Of a stretch of DNA of 64,000 nt, positions 1-11,673 are shown piece by piece. Within the stretch, counting starts at the first letter, position 1. Every line of letters starts with the position of its first letter. A model generated the notes under the pieces. That model saw nothing but the letters and a program-made list of their open reading frames with translations. It was not told the DNA's origin and did no database searches. A program made the translations under genes and the position numbers. Source of the DNA: Aurifilum marmelostoma (Eukaryota > Ascomycota > Sordariomycetes > Diaporthales > Cryphonectriaceae); the NCBI GenBank assembly GCA_027559495.1, contig JAMXSV010000012.1, forward strand, positions 124,001 through 188,000. Direction: 5' to 3'.

Positions 1-610
1 GGGGCCAACGACGCCGACAACCCCATCGCGTCGAGCCACAAGGGCCCGGTGCAGGCATACATGGCTAGAGTGGACAATGCGGCCACATCGTCGCAGACGG
101 GACTGCAGTGGTTCAAAATCAGCTCGGACGGGTTCGACACGTCCACCAAGATATGGGGCGTGGGTAAGTCTCCCATTGCGATAATCACCCTCATCTTACC
201 TGCCTTGCTGGCTTGGTCGGAAGATTCACTTGGCGATATCGGCCCTTGGGCATCTGTATAAATCGTGCACAGGCTGACGAGGCACCCGTCCAGATAACAT
301 AATTGCCAATGATGGCTGGTCGTACCACACGATCCCCAGCTGCCTCGCGCCGGGCCAGTACCTGCTGCGAGCAGAGATCATCGCCCTGCACTCGGCATAC
401 ACCCAGGGCCAGGCTCAGTTCTATGGCAGCTGTGCCCAGCTGGACGTGGGCGGCAGCGGCTCGACAAACTTCTCGTCGACAGTGAGCTTTCCCGGGGCAT
501 ATACGGCCACAGATCCCTCGATCCTGATCAATATCTATGGTCCGACTGGGCAACCCGACAATGGAGGCAAGGCTTATACGCCGCCGGGTCCGGCAGTGGT
601 CACATGCTGA
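1..610 (+). CDS. AA9 (GH61) lytic polysaccharide monooxygenase, 3' part
   Basis: Partial gene: the window opens inside it, in frame 1. Exon 1 runs to 163, an intron follows (164-293, GTAAGT...CAG), and exon 2 runs 294-610. AA9 enzymes are secreted copper enzymes that oxidatively cleave cellulose and related glucans. Seen here: the SHKGPV segment, WFKI, the block IIANDGWSYHTIPSCLAPG followed by QYLLRAEIIALHSAY, and QAQFYGSCAQL. In the family these hold the second copper-binding His (in ALHSAY) and the Q-x-Y pair with the axial Tyr. The N-terminal His of the copper brace and the signal peptide lie before base 1. The stop follows the catalytic domain closely (VVTC), so there is no CBM1 cellulose-binding module. 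The codon split across the intron (G+AT = Asp) gives the usual D before the N-D-G segment, which supports the splice. The family call is firm; substrate and regioselectivity cannot be read. Confidence 0.93.
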
Positions 611-3547
611 GCTGTGGCTGTCGTGTCTGTTGACGAGGCTGAGGACCGAAGTTTTCATATTTTTTTTTTGTCCCTTGCCTGTCCTTCTTCTTCTTCTTCT
701 TCTTTCTCTCCTTCCTCTCCTTCGTCCTTTACTGGGCACTGGTGAGTTGGTTAGTACCTCTGCGGCCTTGAAGATGAGGCTCTGCGATATGTACCACGGT
801 TCCTTTCTCCTCACTCTAGGTCGATGCCTGCTGCGGACGGCTCTGCAATGTGACGTCGAACCTCACTGCACATGTTTAGTAATCCAAGACCAGAGTATCG
901 TACATAGTTCGCAGGCAGTGCTGGATCTTATGCAGACAATCAAGCGCGGAAAAGAAACTCTAAGAGGCATTTCGGCGCGCCTCAAAAATCGAACAGCCGG
1001 GCTTCCGGCACCTGCTGCCGCCTGATGGGGCTCCATCGTCATCAGCAGCTCTACATGGTACACTTGAATGCGGCATCTTGTCAAGCGCAAGGGTTGTTTT
1101 TTTCCCGCAGATCCAGTTCACTTGGCCAGAAAGGGGCCTAAGCATCCGAAACCCGAGGCTGGTTTTGTGCTTTGGTTTTGGTGCTTTGTGCTCGTGCTTT
1201 GCGCCGAACAGCGGTGGAGGCGACAATGTCCGGAGTAAGAGCGAGGAGTGGATAAGATGCCGTGCTGATCCGAACCAACCCTCGAGTCGCTTTCTCTCTG
1301 TGTTTTTTTTCTCCCCCTCCCTTTCCCCTTGCTTACTATTTTTCTTTTTCTTTTTTCTTCTTTAAAAAAATGGGGGAACGGAGGCGACGACTCGGCTGCT
1401 GATAGAGTAACGTCATCGAGGCGTCTGCAGGGTCAGGATTCCAATCTGGGGTGAGGGACTTTTTGTTCCCTCTCTGCCCTGTCCATGTGCATGCAGCCTG
1501 CAGCCTGCAGATCGGGCAAGCCGTAGTGTCATCTCTCTCTCTCTGCCATTCTCCATCTCGAATTGCCGCCTCAGCTTGGACTGGGAGAAGGTGCCTCACA
1601 GCTGAGAAAGAGAGAGAAGAGTGCCCCCAAGAACTGGCGTTCGACGGGTGAGGAAGCTACACTCACTGTAAAGCAGACGAAACTTGCAACACAGGGAACA
1701 GACGGTAAATTTCCGCCCGAGCATACATTGCAAGCATTACAATGCAATGCTGATGGGAGTGTGACGTTGATCCAGGTCAGGCAATTAAATGACGAGATTG
1801 TAAATGGAGTGTCTGCCTTTGGGTGACGAGTGGGGAGGACATAGAGAAGGAGCCAACACTGCAGGCTTGCATGGCCTGATTGGACCACTTCTCAGTTCAT
1901 CCTCTGAAACCCCACCTCGCCTGGGGGGCCCTGGGCCCTTTCGGGTGGGAAGGTTTGTGCAGGCACCCTGGGGAGCAGCCCAGGCCCCTGCATCTCAGTG
2001 CCCACAGGGTACCATAGTACCGTAGTACGCTGACACAGAGCAATACACAGGCCACTTAGTACTTTGAGTATGCAGCACCTACATAAACTGTACTATGGTA
2101 CAGTACATACAAAGGGTAAGCCATAAAAGCAGCCAGTCAGCCATCTTGAAACCACAACAAAAAGGCAAAAAAAAGCACACCACTGCTGCTATTACCTGAG
2201 CGATGGATGTTTTGCTTCCTCCCTCTGTCAAGACCCTGCTGTGCTAACCTGATTCTCGAGTCATATCTTCTTCGCCTCTGGGATCTTGTTTGTGGGAACT
2301 CTGTCCGCCGTCCTATCCCCGGGGAACCCACGAACCCACCAGGGATGGTACGCATCTACAGTGCACATCTGCCAGGCCAGGCCAGGTACGGTAAAGGAAG
2401 AACAGCTCGCTGACTCTCCCATGTCAAGCCATGTCCAGGAGCAGCAGCCTGCAGAGTGTGACGACGGAGCTGGGCGCCGGGGGCCCTTGGAGCCATCCCT
2501 CGCGCCGCGGGCTCGCCTCGCCGCCTTCTCGCCTTAATAACGACGACAGAGTGAGAGAAATTCGCGCAAAAATACCATAGTACGTACTTGGGTACCACGT
2601 ACAGTTATCGTACTATGTACTCAGTATTCCATCCATGGCATTCTCTCTGGCTCTCTGTGCTGTGTCTATCTCAACCCCCCACATGCAACATGACCAAAAA
2701 AAACCAGCGGTCACTGACACGTCCGACCACATCCAACCTGCCCTCCTCCACTGGCACCCCTTGCCGTGTTTCCTCCGCGGTGAGCCTGCCTTCTCCTCCT
2801 GTCCCTCCTCCACCAGCAAGCTGCAGGAGATCCCAGGAGGGACAGTGTGAATGCAAATGCAAGTCGAGGTCGAGATCAAGGCGGTTCCTGTGCCGTTGCC
2901 GGTTCCATCGACAAGCTTTTCTGTGCCTCGCTAGCTCGGCCTGGGTGCTCGATTGATTTTTGGCCGACTCCACCCCGTTCCGTTATTCCCTCTCTGTCTC
3001 CCTGCCGTTGCTGTACCGGTCAGTACTTTGGTACATGCAATAGTACTCGCACATACATAGTACAATGGTGGTGCTATAGTAGCCCGTAGCCCTGGCCTTG
3101 TCGCCTTCTCCTCTGCTGCTCTCGTGCTAGGCCGGTACCTGCATCCCCCGCATATCCACCACCACACCGCCTGTCACTGTCGATCTTGCTCCGTCGAGCC
3201 TTCCAGGTGGTTGGTTTCTCCTCCCCCCCCCACCCACCACCACCACCGCGCGCAGAGAAGCTGCTGCCGCTATTTGTTGCTGCCCTTGCCCAGCGTATCT
3301 TTCGACTCGGACCTTATTTTTTTCTCTTCTTCCTCTTCCTTCCCTCTTCTCCTCCTGATTTCCCTCAACGCACTTCGACCTTGTGACAGACAATTTTCTC
3401 TCGACGAAGGATAGATTTCAACTACATCTTCCCCCTCTCAGATCTCTTGTCAATTGTCGTGTGCTGTTCGCCATCCACAGCCCTCACCCACCGCGATCAG
3501 ATTCGTTTCACGTCGCCGAATCCGTAAACAAATCACTCTCACACAAG
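611..3547. other. Intergenic / long upstream region with GTAC-palindrome clusters
   Basis: No credible gene. The region holds a T/C tract after the AA9 stop (658-735), other pyrimidine tracts (1297-1362, 3320-3357), and three clusters of short TAC/GTA palindromes at about 2009-2110, 2572-2620 and 3012-3080. The last few hundred bases are pyrimidine-rich, as in fungal promoters and leaders, and probably carry the transcription start of the 4230-4418 gene. Confidence 0.6.
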
Positions 3548-4193
3548 GTACGGCACGAATCCTCACCATCTCCTCCAGAGACGAATCTTTTTTCTCTTCT
3601 GCTTCTTGGGTATCTCCTCTTTTCGGATGCATCTCCTTGCACACTCTACACTCTACACTCTACACCCATTCATCCCAGAGAGCAACTGGACTGGAGTACT
3701 GTCGGCATTGCACAACACTGGCACCCTGCCGTAGTGGCGCTGTGTGCCGCCCAGCTGCAGCTGTAGCTACAGCTATGGCCCCAGCCGCGGCAGCCCCGGC
3801 AACCCACCCATGACGGGTGCCAAGCTGTGGCTTTAGACGGGAGCGGCGCAGAGGGCCAAGACAAGCGAGAAAATAATGGCATCGAAGAAACGACGAAAAA
3901 AGAAAAGAAGGAAAAAAAAAAAAAAAAATTGTTGCGGTCATTGAGCCGCTTCGAGCCCTGCGATCATAATCAATTTGGTGGGAAAAGGCGCTCTACACGA
4001 GCCAACTGCGTGTCACCCTCGAGGCCAATTGCTCTACCCCTTTGGGATTTGTCACATACAATGATTCACGTTTCCTGATCCCTTTTGTGCATCTCACTTG
4101 TTTTCTGGAAAATACAAGCCATGGCCAGAAGGGAAAGAAGAAAAAAACATTCGCGATGAGTCGTAGCTAACATTGAATGACACCCTTTTCTAG
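3548..4193 (+). other. Candidate 5'UTR intron of the 62-aa protein gene
   Basis: The donor is GTACGG at 3548 and the acceptor is TTTTCTAG ending at 4193, with a branch-point match GCTAAC at 4166-4171, 22 bases before the acceptor. Only 36 bases separate the acceptor from the start codon at 4230. Long leader introns just before the ATG are common in highly expressed fungal genes. This is inference; RNA evidence is needed. Confidence 0.5.
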
Positions 4194-4229
4194 GATCCAT
4201 TTCCTGCCCAATCACAAAATCCCGCAACA

Positions 4230-4418
4230 ATGCCTGCCATCAACGCCCTGGTCGCCCGTGAGGCTGTCTCCACTATCGCCAAGCGTCAGAACTGGGCCCA
4301 GAAGGAGGCCGGTGTCGTCGTCGTCTTCTGCATCGTCTTCATCGTCGCCGTGGGTATCATTGGCCTGTTTGTCGGCCGCAAGATCTCCGCCGCCCGTGCA
4401 CGGAAGCAGGCTGCATAG
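4230..4418 (+). CDS. Small single-helix membrane protein (62 aa)
   Basis: A short intronless ORF. The N-terminal half is amphipathic (residues 1-26, ending RQNWAQKEAG). It is followed by one strongly hydrophobic helix, about residues 27-48 (VVVVFCIVFIVAVGIIGLFV), and a basic tail (GRKISAARARKQAA). Reasons to believe it: the Kozak-like context ACAATGCC, C-biased third positions unlike the surrounding non-coding DNA, a clean hydrophobic/basic layout, and a well-formed leader intron just upstream. The positive-inside rule suggests that the C-terminus faces the cytosol. Comparable small conserved one-helix proteins are annotated as hypothetical in many filamentous fungi. I know no function and assign none. 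Confidence 0.7.
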   Translation: MPAINALVAREAVSTIAKRQNWAQKEAGVVVVFCIVFIVAVGIIGLFVGRKISAARARKQAA

Positions 4419-5184
4419 ATGGGGAGCTCGGTGTTGGGAAGAGAAGGATTGACAAGAGTACGCGCGAGCCGGAGCTGCGACCTGCAGCTTGCTGGCCCGC
4501 CCGGTCAGGAGTCAAGTCGAGAGAGATGGGATGATCTGTGCCACGTAATCTGGCGAAGGATGGGGAGAAGAAAGCGGATGGGATGTACGGATCAACGAAG
4601 ACGGAAGACCTTATTATGGCAGTAATGATTATTTTCTTGAGGGAGAGGGCGATGAGAGGGGGAGAGGGGGAGAGTGGAAAACGGGGGGGACGGCGAAGAG
4701 GTCATGATACTCCGATGCCACCACGCCTGTGTCGGCATTCTCGCACATACTCCGAATCAGCCCTGCGTTTCAGCAGCAGCTAGCTATTCGTCAGATTTTC
4801 AATCAACAAGATACAACAGTCTAATCACAGTCGTTTTCAGACCGGAGAGATGATGATGGCACTGGAAGGTTTGTTCTTTCATTGCTGGAATCCGCCGTCC
4901 CGCATGTGTATTGCAAGCTGCACACAGAACTACTTGATTGTCTCAACTGCCTGTTCCGCCCTACCTGGATACGAGACGTACAGACAGCTCACCACCATGT
5001 CAGTGCTCGCATGTGATTCAGCTGACGATATAGTGCCCAATGAAGCCAATATGCAATGATTTGCCAGTCTAGTCATAGCTATGGGTGTAAGTCACCTCAC
5101 CACCGTCCCATACAATTATATGTTCAGTTCCATCTTTTCAAGATGGATGAGACCATTTGCGGGCTGTACGTAATGTGTATGCCG
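4419..5184. other. Intergenic, convergent spacer
   Basis: Between the small membrane protein (+) and the dCMP deaminase (-). It contains only GA-rich 3'UTR-like sequence (4640-4700). No gene seen. Confidence 0.5.
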
Positions 5185-5235
5185 TCAGCTTCTGATCTGG
5201 AGAGAGTACAAGACGTGGAGACAAATAAAGACAAA

Positions 5236-6416
5236 TCAACTCACCTGTACAAACTGCCTCAGCCTCACACCGGCCTCTTGAAAAACGGCGGCCGTCTCCC
5301 TGTCCATACTATACCCCTGGGCATACACGACCTCGCTGACGCCGACCTGTGCGATCTTGATACTGCAGGTAAGACAGGGGCACGTATCACAGTACAGCAC
5401 GGCGCCCTCGCGCAGGCGGTCCCGGCCAGCCTCGAGCAGGGCGTTCTCCTCGGCATGGATGCACAGACAAGTAGCCAGGCCGTGGCCGGACCCCTGGCCC
5501 GAGTTGCACCGGGGGCAGCCGCCCTCGCTGCAGTTGCGGATGCCGCGCGGGGTGCCGTTGTAGCCGGTGGAGATGACGCGGCGGTTGTGGCTGACGACGA
5601 CGCAGCCGACGCGGCGCTTCATGCAGTTGGAGCGGTGCGAGGCGAGGGTGGCGAGGGACATGAAGTAGCTGTCCCAGGAGGGGCGGAGGCGCTCCGTGCT
5701 GAGGAGGTCGAGCTTGCCCAGGTTGACGTAGAGGGAGGCCAGGGCGTGGGAGGTGTTGAGGAGGCGGACGGGGGCGCTGGAGATGTGTGTCGCCTGGCCT
5801 GTGAGGGGGGTGGTAGAGCTGTGCGTCTGAGAGGGCGACGAAGGCGTCGAGGGTTTGGGCTGGTGGTGATGGTGATGATGATGATGATGATGACAGTGGC
5901 TGCTGCTGCTGCTGCTGCTGCGTGTCGTTGAGGAGGTGGCGCTGCTGATAGCGCTTCCAGCGCACGAGAAGAGGCGCGTCGACCGAGATGAGCAAAAAGA
6001 AGGGCCGCCTCGAGTAGGCGTCGAGGACGTCCTTGGACAGCACGTCCGTGATGACCCAGCGGTCCCGCCAGCGCTGAGTGACGTGTTCCAGGAGGTCGTC
6101 TGGCGAGGAGAAGACGAGTGATGCAGAGGAGGAGGAGGAGGGGCTCCGTTTGTGGTGTGTATTTGACTCCTCTTGGTCTGCTGCCTGTGCTTGTGGCTCT
6201 TGAGGAGAGACTTCGCTGGTGCTACTTGTGGCCAGCACACCTTGTCTGGGTCTTATAAAGACATGTGTGAAGCCATGATGCTCCACCAAGTACTGGGCCA
6301 CAGTTTTCTTGCCAGAGCATATGCCTAGAGGAGGAGAGGTGGCGTTAGGAATTTTGTGTATATGTGAAGAGGAAATTGGTTGCTGAAGACTTACTACCAC
6401 AGATTCCAATCAGCAT
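5236..6416 (-). CDS. DCD1: Deoxycytidylate (dCMP) deaminase with N-terminal P-loop-like domain; one frame break
   Basis: dCMP deaminase makes dUMP for thymidylate synthesis. Exon 1 is 6416-6395, starting MLIGICGS; the intron is 6325-6394 (GTAAGT...CTAG); exon 2 starts at 6324. The N-terminal part reads GICGS then ICSGKKTVAQYLVEHHGF, a P-loop-like start, then a Ser/Gln/His-rich low-complexity linker. The catalytic domain is clear: RLRPSWDSYFM, SNCMKRRVGC, STGYNGTPRG, the zinc site CIHAEENALLE, and CDTCPCLTC supplying the two zinc cysteines. The frame changes once, from ...ALSDAQLY to TGQATHIS..., exactly at a run of six G on the + strand (5805-5810). One base fewer there makes a continuous protein of about 369 aa. 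The C-terminus is ambiguous: a possible 48-nt intron (5197-5244, GTGAGT...CCAG) would replace the last residues and end the CDS at 5185. It is divergent from ATG7. Confidence 0.9.
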
Positions 6417-7558
6417 CTTGTGTGCTTGCTTTGGAGATGACCTGTCTCTGCTTCTTGCAATGGAATCAGATATTGTATGTGCATGTGGGTGAGAAATGCA
6501 AGTTGCTGGAATGGATAGACTGTTGAAGCATCAATCCTCTTTCACTCACACACAAACACAAAAAATACCGAGTTCGAAGGCAGGGGCCTGAAGGTCGGCG
6601 CGCTGCAGCAGGGAGACGCGCTGCACGCGTCGATGGGGGGCTTCAATGCAGCAGGGGTCCTGCTGGTGAGAGGTGCAGCGCAGTGCGGCGGTGCATACCC
6701 AAGCGCGAACTACGCTGTAGGTGCGGGAGCTTCCTTGCTGCCAATCCTTCTAGCCTCTAGGCGTCAACTGCTGTACTACAGCTCCCCCTCACAGGGTTAC
6801 AGGGGTATGTGCCCTCTGTACACAGAACTGGACCACTGTGATCACAGTGCCATGTACCTTCTCCCCCCCCTCCAACCCCGCCTAAACACCCCCACCCCCA
6901 CTCCCCAACACGTCCCCTGTGACCTGTGTGCCGTGGACCACTTCGGAGCCTTGCTCTGTCTTCATCAACAATCATCACCAACCAGATCACTTCTCCTTGG
7001 GTCTACCCTCTCTACCTTCTCTCAACCTCGTGACCAGTATCATCGTGCACTGACGAACTGATGACTTGATCCTGAGACCATCCTCTCCTTTTTTGTCACC
7101 TCCTCTGCCTCTCTTATCTCCTCAAGGCTATTGACATCATCCACTGTCTTCCTTTCTTTCTGGTCATACAGCCAGTACTCTGCACAGTAATTGCTTATTG
7201 CATCATCCACTGCCCCTCCTTGTCCCACCCACGCCCCCCCCCCCCCAACAACATCCATCCATCCATCATCCCGCCTGTGGTGTAGTGGGGCTTGTTTGCT
7301 CAGAGTCACCCCTCCTCACCTTGCGAACGACGACATCCACCTGACAGCCTCGCGACGCCTATTCTTGACTCCCTCCTTCCCCTCCTTCTCCAGCTTCTCG
7401 TCGTACCTGGTGATCTCTTCTTTCCCTCTCCTTCTTCATACAAAATCGAGAACAAGAAGTGGAGCTCTGAAGACGTTGCGGACAATTAGAATCATCCAAC
7501 CCTGTGACAAACACCAAGCAAGCCAGGACAAGGCGCCGGTCGCAACACCAGCAGCACC
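6417..7558. promoter_or_regulatory. Divergent promoter region DCD1 / ATG7
   Basis: A 1.14-kb head-to-head intergenic region. The ATG7 side (7000-7500) is strongly pyrimidine-rich, as in fungal leaders, with C tracts at 6860-6905 and 7225-7246. I see no unambiguous TATA box or known operator. Confidence 0.5.
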
Positions 7559-9964
7559 ATGGCGGAGCTCAAGTTCGCGGCGTTCTCGTCGCAGATAGAG
7601 CTGCCGTTCTACTCGGCGCTCTTCTCGTCCAAGCTCGACCACGCAAAGCTCGACGATTCTGCGCGCTTCGTGCTCGGCACCTACGAGTCCAACCCGAGCG
7701 CCTCCCCCGACGAGAGCACCCGCATGCAGATCCTCGGTAACTCGCTTACCAATAACTCGTAAGTCATACAGACACGCGGCTGCTTGCTCTTCCGTCTCTC
7801 ACTTGGGCAGGCGGGCGAGCAGACAGACGGGCAGACAGTATTCTCATCACCTCTATGAATATCTCGGCCTAACAAGATGTTGCGACAGGGTCGGTCTCAA
7901 CCAGTGTCGCGCCGACGGTACCATCAAGAACGTGAACACGATCGAAGACTTCAAGCAGACCGACAAGGCAGCCATGCTCCAGACAGCCGGCCGTCAGATC
8001 TGGGACGCCATCAAGGATGGCACCATCTACTCCGTCCCGTCCCTCCTCGCCTCCCATACCATCCTATCCTTTGCCGACCTCAAGAAGTACCGCTTCACCT
8101 ACTGGTTCGCCTTCCCCGCCCTGCACTCCGACCCCCAGTGGAAGCGCGTTGCGGATATCCGCAAGTTCACCTCGGCCGAGAGCACCGCGCTGGTCGACCA
8201 GGTGGGCACCTGGCGCTACAGCGTCGACAACAGGGAGTACGGCTTCTTCCTGGCCAAGAAGGTGCGCGGCGGCGAGGACACGCGGTCTAAGAACTCGTTC
8301 GACTCCGCCGCCGAGGACATCGGGTTCAGGTGGGCCATCGCCTCCCTGCGCGAGTTCGAGAACGGCTTCTTCGACGGCGTCCCCGAGGAGGACCGCTTCG
8401 TCTCCTTTGTCGACCCCTCCAACTACGCCGAGCACCCTTCGTGGCCCCTGCGCAACCTGCTGGTCCTCGTGCGCCAGCGCTTCCACCTGACCAAGGTCAA
8501 CATCCTCTGCTTCCGCGATACGCAGGCCCGGCGCCACGAGGCCCGCAGCATCATCCTGCCGCTTGCTATGGACAGCGTGCCGGAGATGGAGACGAACACG
8601 ATGCCCAAGGTCACGGGATGGGAGCGGAACGCGATCGGGAAGCTGCAGGCGCGACAGGCGAGCCTCGGCGACTACATGGACCCCAAGAAGCTGGCCGACC
8701 AGGCCGTGGACCTGAACCTCAAGCTTATGAAGTGGCGGATCTCCCCCGGCCTGGACCTGGACGTCATCAGGAACACCTCGTGTCTGCTGCTGGGCGCGGG
8801 GACCCTGGGCAGCTACGTGTCGCGCAACCTCATGGGCTGGGGCGTGCGCAAGATCACCTTTGTCGACAACGGCTCCGTGTCGTTCTCGAACCCTGTGCGG
8901 CAGCCCCTCTTCGAGTTCAAGGACGCCCTCAACGGAGGCGCCCCCAAGGCGACCAAGGCCGCCGAGACGCTGCGGGAGATCAACCCCAGCGTGGAGAGCG
9001 AGGGCCATGTGATCTCGGTACCTATGCTGGGTCACCCTATCGCGGACGAGAACAAGACCAAGGCCGACTTCACCAAGCTGAAGCAGCTCATCGAGTCACA
9101 CGACGTCATCTTCTTGCTGATGGACAGCCGCGAGTCGCGGTGGCTGCCTACGGTGATGGGCAAGGCCGCGGGCAAGATTGTCATGAATGCTGCGCTGGGC
9201 TTCGACACGTACGTCGTGATGCGACATGGTGCGGCGCCCGAGGATGGCAGTGAGAAGACTCTGGGCTGCTACTTTTGCAACGATGTGGTTGTGGCTACAG
9301 ATGTGAGTTTTGTTTTGCAGCGTTTTTTTTTTTTTTTTTTTTTTTTCCCCCTTCTTTTTCCTTTCCTTTCCTTTCCTTTTTTTTTCCCCCCCCCTTCTTT
9401 TCTTTCCCTCAAAGATTATTTCCTGCTTCTCATCTCATTGCTGTCTCACGATAGAACTTTTGCTGACAAGTACATCCATCATCACTGCAGTCCCAGAAAG
9501 ACCTCACTCTCGATCAGCAGTGCACAGTGACACGGCCTGGCGGCGCAGCAATCGCATCAGCCCTCCTTGTCGAGCTGCTGGCGAGCATCCTGCAGCACCC
9601 TGACGGCCATCACGCCAAGGCTCCCGTTCCCAGCGGCGGCGATACCGTCTCGTACGAGCGGGATCCGCCAAGCCATGCGCTCGGCCTCGTCCCCCACCAG
9701 ATCCGTGGGTTCCTCTCCACGTTCCAGAACATGATCATCCGCGGCGAGTCGTACCCGAACTGCAGCGCATGCAGCAAGACCGTCATCGATGCCTACAAGA
9801 AGGACGGGTACGGGTTCCTCCGCAAGGCTCTCGAGGACAGGGATTATGTTGCCGAGCTGTCGGGTCTCGCGGAGGTTCAGCGCCGCGCCGAGGCCATGGC
9901 TGCCGACGTGGAGCTCAGCGACGAGGAAGATGTGGAGGACGATGGCGAGGCGGTCTTGGTGTGA
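7559..9964 (+). CDS. ATG7: Atg7, E1-like activating enzyme of autophagy
   Basis: Atg7 adenylates Atg8 and Atg12 and passes them to the E2 enzymes Atg3 and Atg10. There are three exons: 7559-7758, 7889-9302 and 9491-9964, giving 695 aa. Intron 1 has GTAAGT, branch CTAAC and ACAG; intron 2 (188 nt) has GTGAGT...GCAG and contains 24 T in a row (9323-9346). The N-terminal domain has KNVNTIEDFK and the FADLKKYRFTYWFAFPALH block. The adenylation domain has the nucleotide loop LLGAGTLGSYVSRNLMGWGV (about residues 366-385), then NPVRQPLF and the zinc pair CYFC. The catalytic cysteine is C549 in QQCTVTRPGG, just after the second splice, and a second zinc pair CSAC follows. The acidic C-terminus (ELSDEEDVEDDGEAVLV) fits the family's Atg8/Atg3-binding tail. 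The gene is complete and every expected motif is present. Confidence 0.97.
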
Positions 9965-11673
9965 GATTTTTGATGTCTTGTCTCTCGCAGAGTTCGTGGC
10001 CAAGAAATAAGACTCGAGATGAAGATGCAGGGCATTGGGAGACGATACCTGGCGAGAATCATGGGATCACGAAATGATGACGGAATGCCAGTGCATTGCG
10101 AAAGTGTGGGAAAATCGGCGTTTTGTGTGTTTAGGCACGGTGCTTTGACTTTCAGCCGTCTTTTCGAGGCCCTTCTGAGGGGGAGGAAATGGACGGCTCT
10201 TGGTGAGGGCATGATCAGGACAATGAATGGCAATGAGGCTAGAAAGGCATGTCACAGACATCTATCTGATGGCCTTTCTACTGGGATTTTTGCTTACAGG
10301 GACCCTATAAAGGGCACTGGGAGTTCTACAGAGGGGGGATTCAAGGTGATTTCTTTCCAGGACGACTGACTACCTAGGCTCAAGAGGTGGTGTTACGGCG
10401 TTTGAAGGAGGGGACATGTGGTTTTGCTAATGGAGGCAAGCTTTGGCGTATTCAGACAGGCAGGATGAGAGGGCGCGGCGGGACGATGAGTAGCAACTCA
10501 CGGATGGCCTTGTACATTACTCTTCGGTTTTTGGTGTGTAGCAAATAAGGGCCTGTGAGGAGCTTTCCGAGGAATTGACGTACCAGCGAATGGACACGGA
10601 ATGATTGATTGTGGATGGACACACAAGCAGTGAACTTGAATGGGTCATGCGACATGAGGTGCAGATTTGTGGTCATGGGCCCAGGACACCTGCAGTGGGC
10701 AATGCAGAAGTGACCCGATGCTGCAGACTCGGTTCAGCACCGGGGGGGGGGGGGGACCACATGCTCACCCACCGGTGGGAGCTGAATATTGCGTGCAAGT
10801 AATTTAGATTTATTTTTTTCTTTTCCCCCCTCGGTCACACATAGAAGAAGGAGACAAAAAGGTTGTAGAAGAGGGAGTCATCTTGTGGTATATATTTATA
10901 TCTTCTTCATTCTTGGCCAGAGAAAGCCACAGCAGGAGGGGAAAAAAGGTGGTGAGAATAATAATTTCATCCGGTACTGAAGGAGTACGGACTACAGTAC
11001 TGTAATAATACCACCATAGTACAGTATATGAGTCCTTAGACACCGACATCCGAGGCTCTGCCCTAAACCCCCCCCCCCCCCTCTCCCCTTCTGCAACATG
11101 GGGGCGGCGGCACGCCGGAACCGCCTGAGACACCGCCTAAGAACAGACACTGACCAACCAACCAACAGTACTGTACCCCGTAAACTGTGTCTCACAACCC
11201 CCCGAGATTCACCAATTTCCACACACACACACACACACACGCACCCGCCTCCTCTTTCTGCTCCTTTGGATACACAATTCTATCTACCGTTTGCGCGTGG
11301 TGACGAGAAGAGGGTGGTGTTATTTTTTATTTGTATTGTTCCCATTTACTCATCAACGTCTTCGTCTTGGTATTCTGCGTCGTCCTCTTCATCATCGATT
11401 GTCCGTGGTGTGTTTGATCGTCTCTCCTCCTGTCTCTATTTATTAGACGAGGCCCCACAACATTTCCATCCATACTTGACCTTTGCCGCCACCATACCAT
11501 CAGCAGAGGACACCCTACAAGAGAAAACGACAAGTAAGGCAGCAGAGAGAAGGACAGGAAATAAAGACGCAGAGGAAAGAGGGGACGACCGAGAGGTGGC
11601 TGTTTCTTGTTGTCCCTTTTTTTTTTTTTTTTCTTTCGGCGGATCCTGTCTTTTCGTTGTTTTGTTTCCTGTC
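9965..11673. other. Intergenic region upstream of MFS transporter
   Basis: No convincing gene. It contains a run of 14 G (10742-10755), a TAC/GTA palindrome cluster (10984-11028), a C tract (11068-11083), an AC repeat (11221-11240) and a T tract just before the MFS start. The open frame reading into the MFS start from 11098 is low-complexity and I treat it as leader. Confidence 0.5.

Noticed and set aside
11098..11673. Upstream extension of the MFS1 frame
   Set aside because: Open but made of His/Thr, Ser and Phe runs from AC, TC and T tracts; the first family-like residues follow the ATG at 11674.
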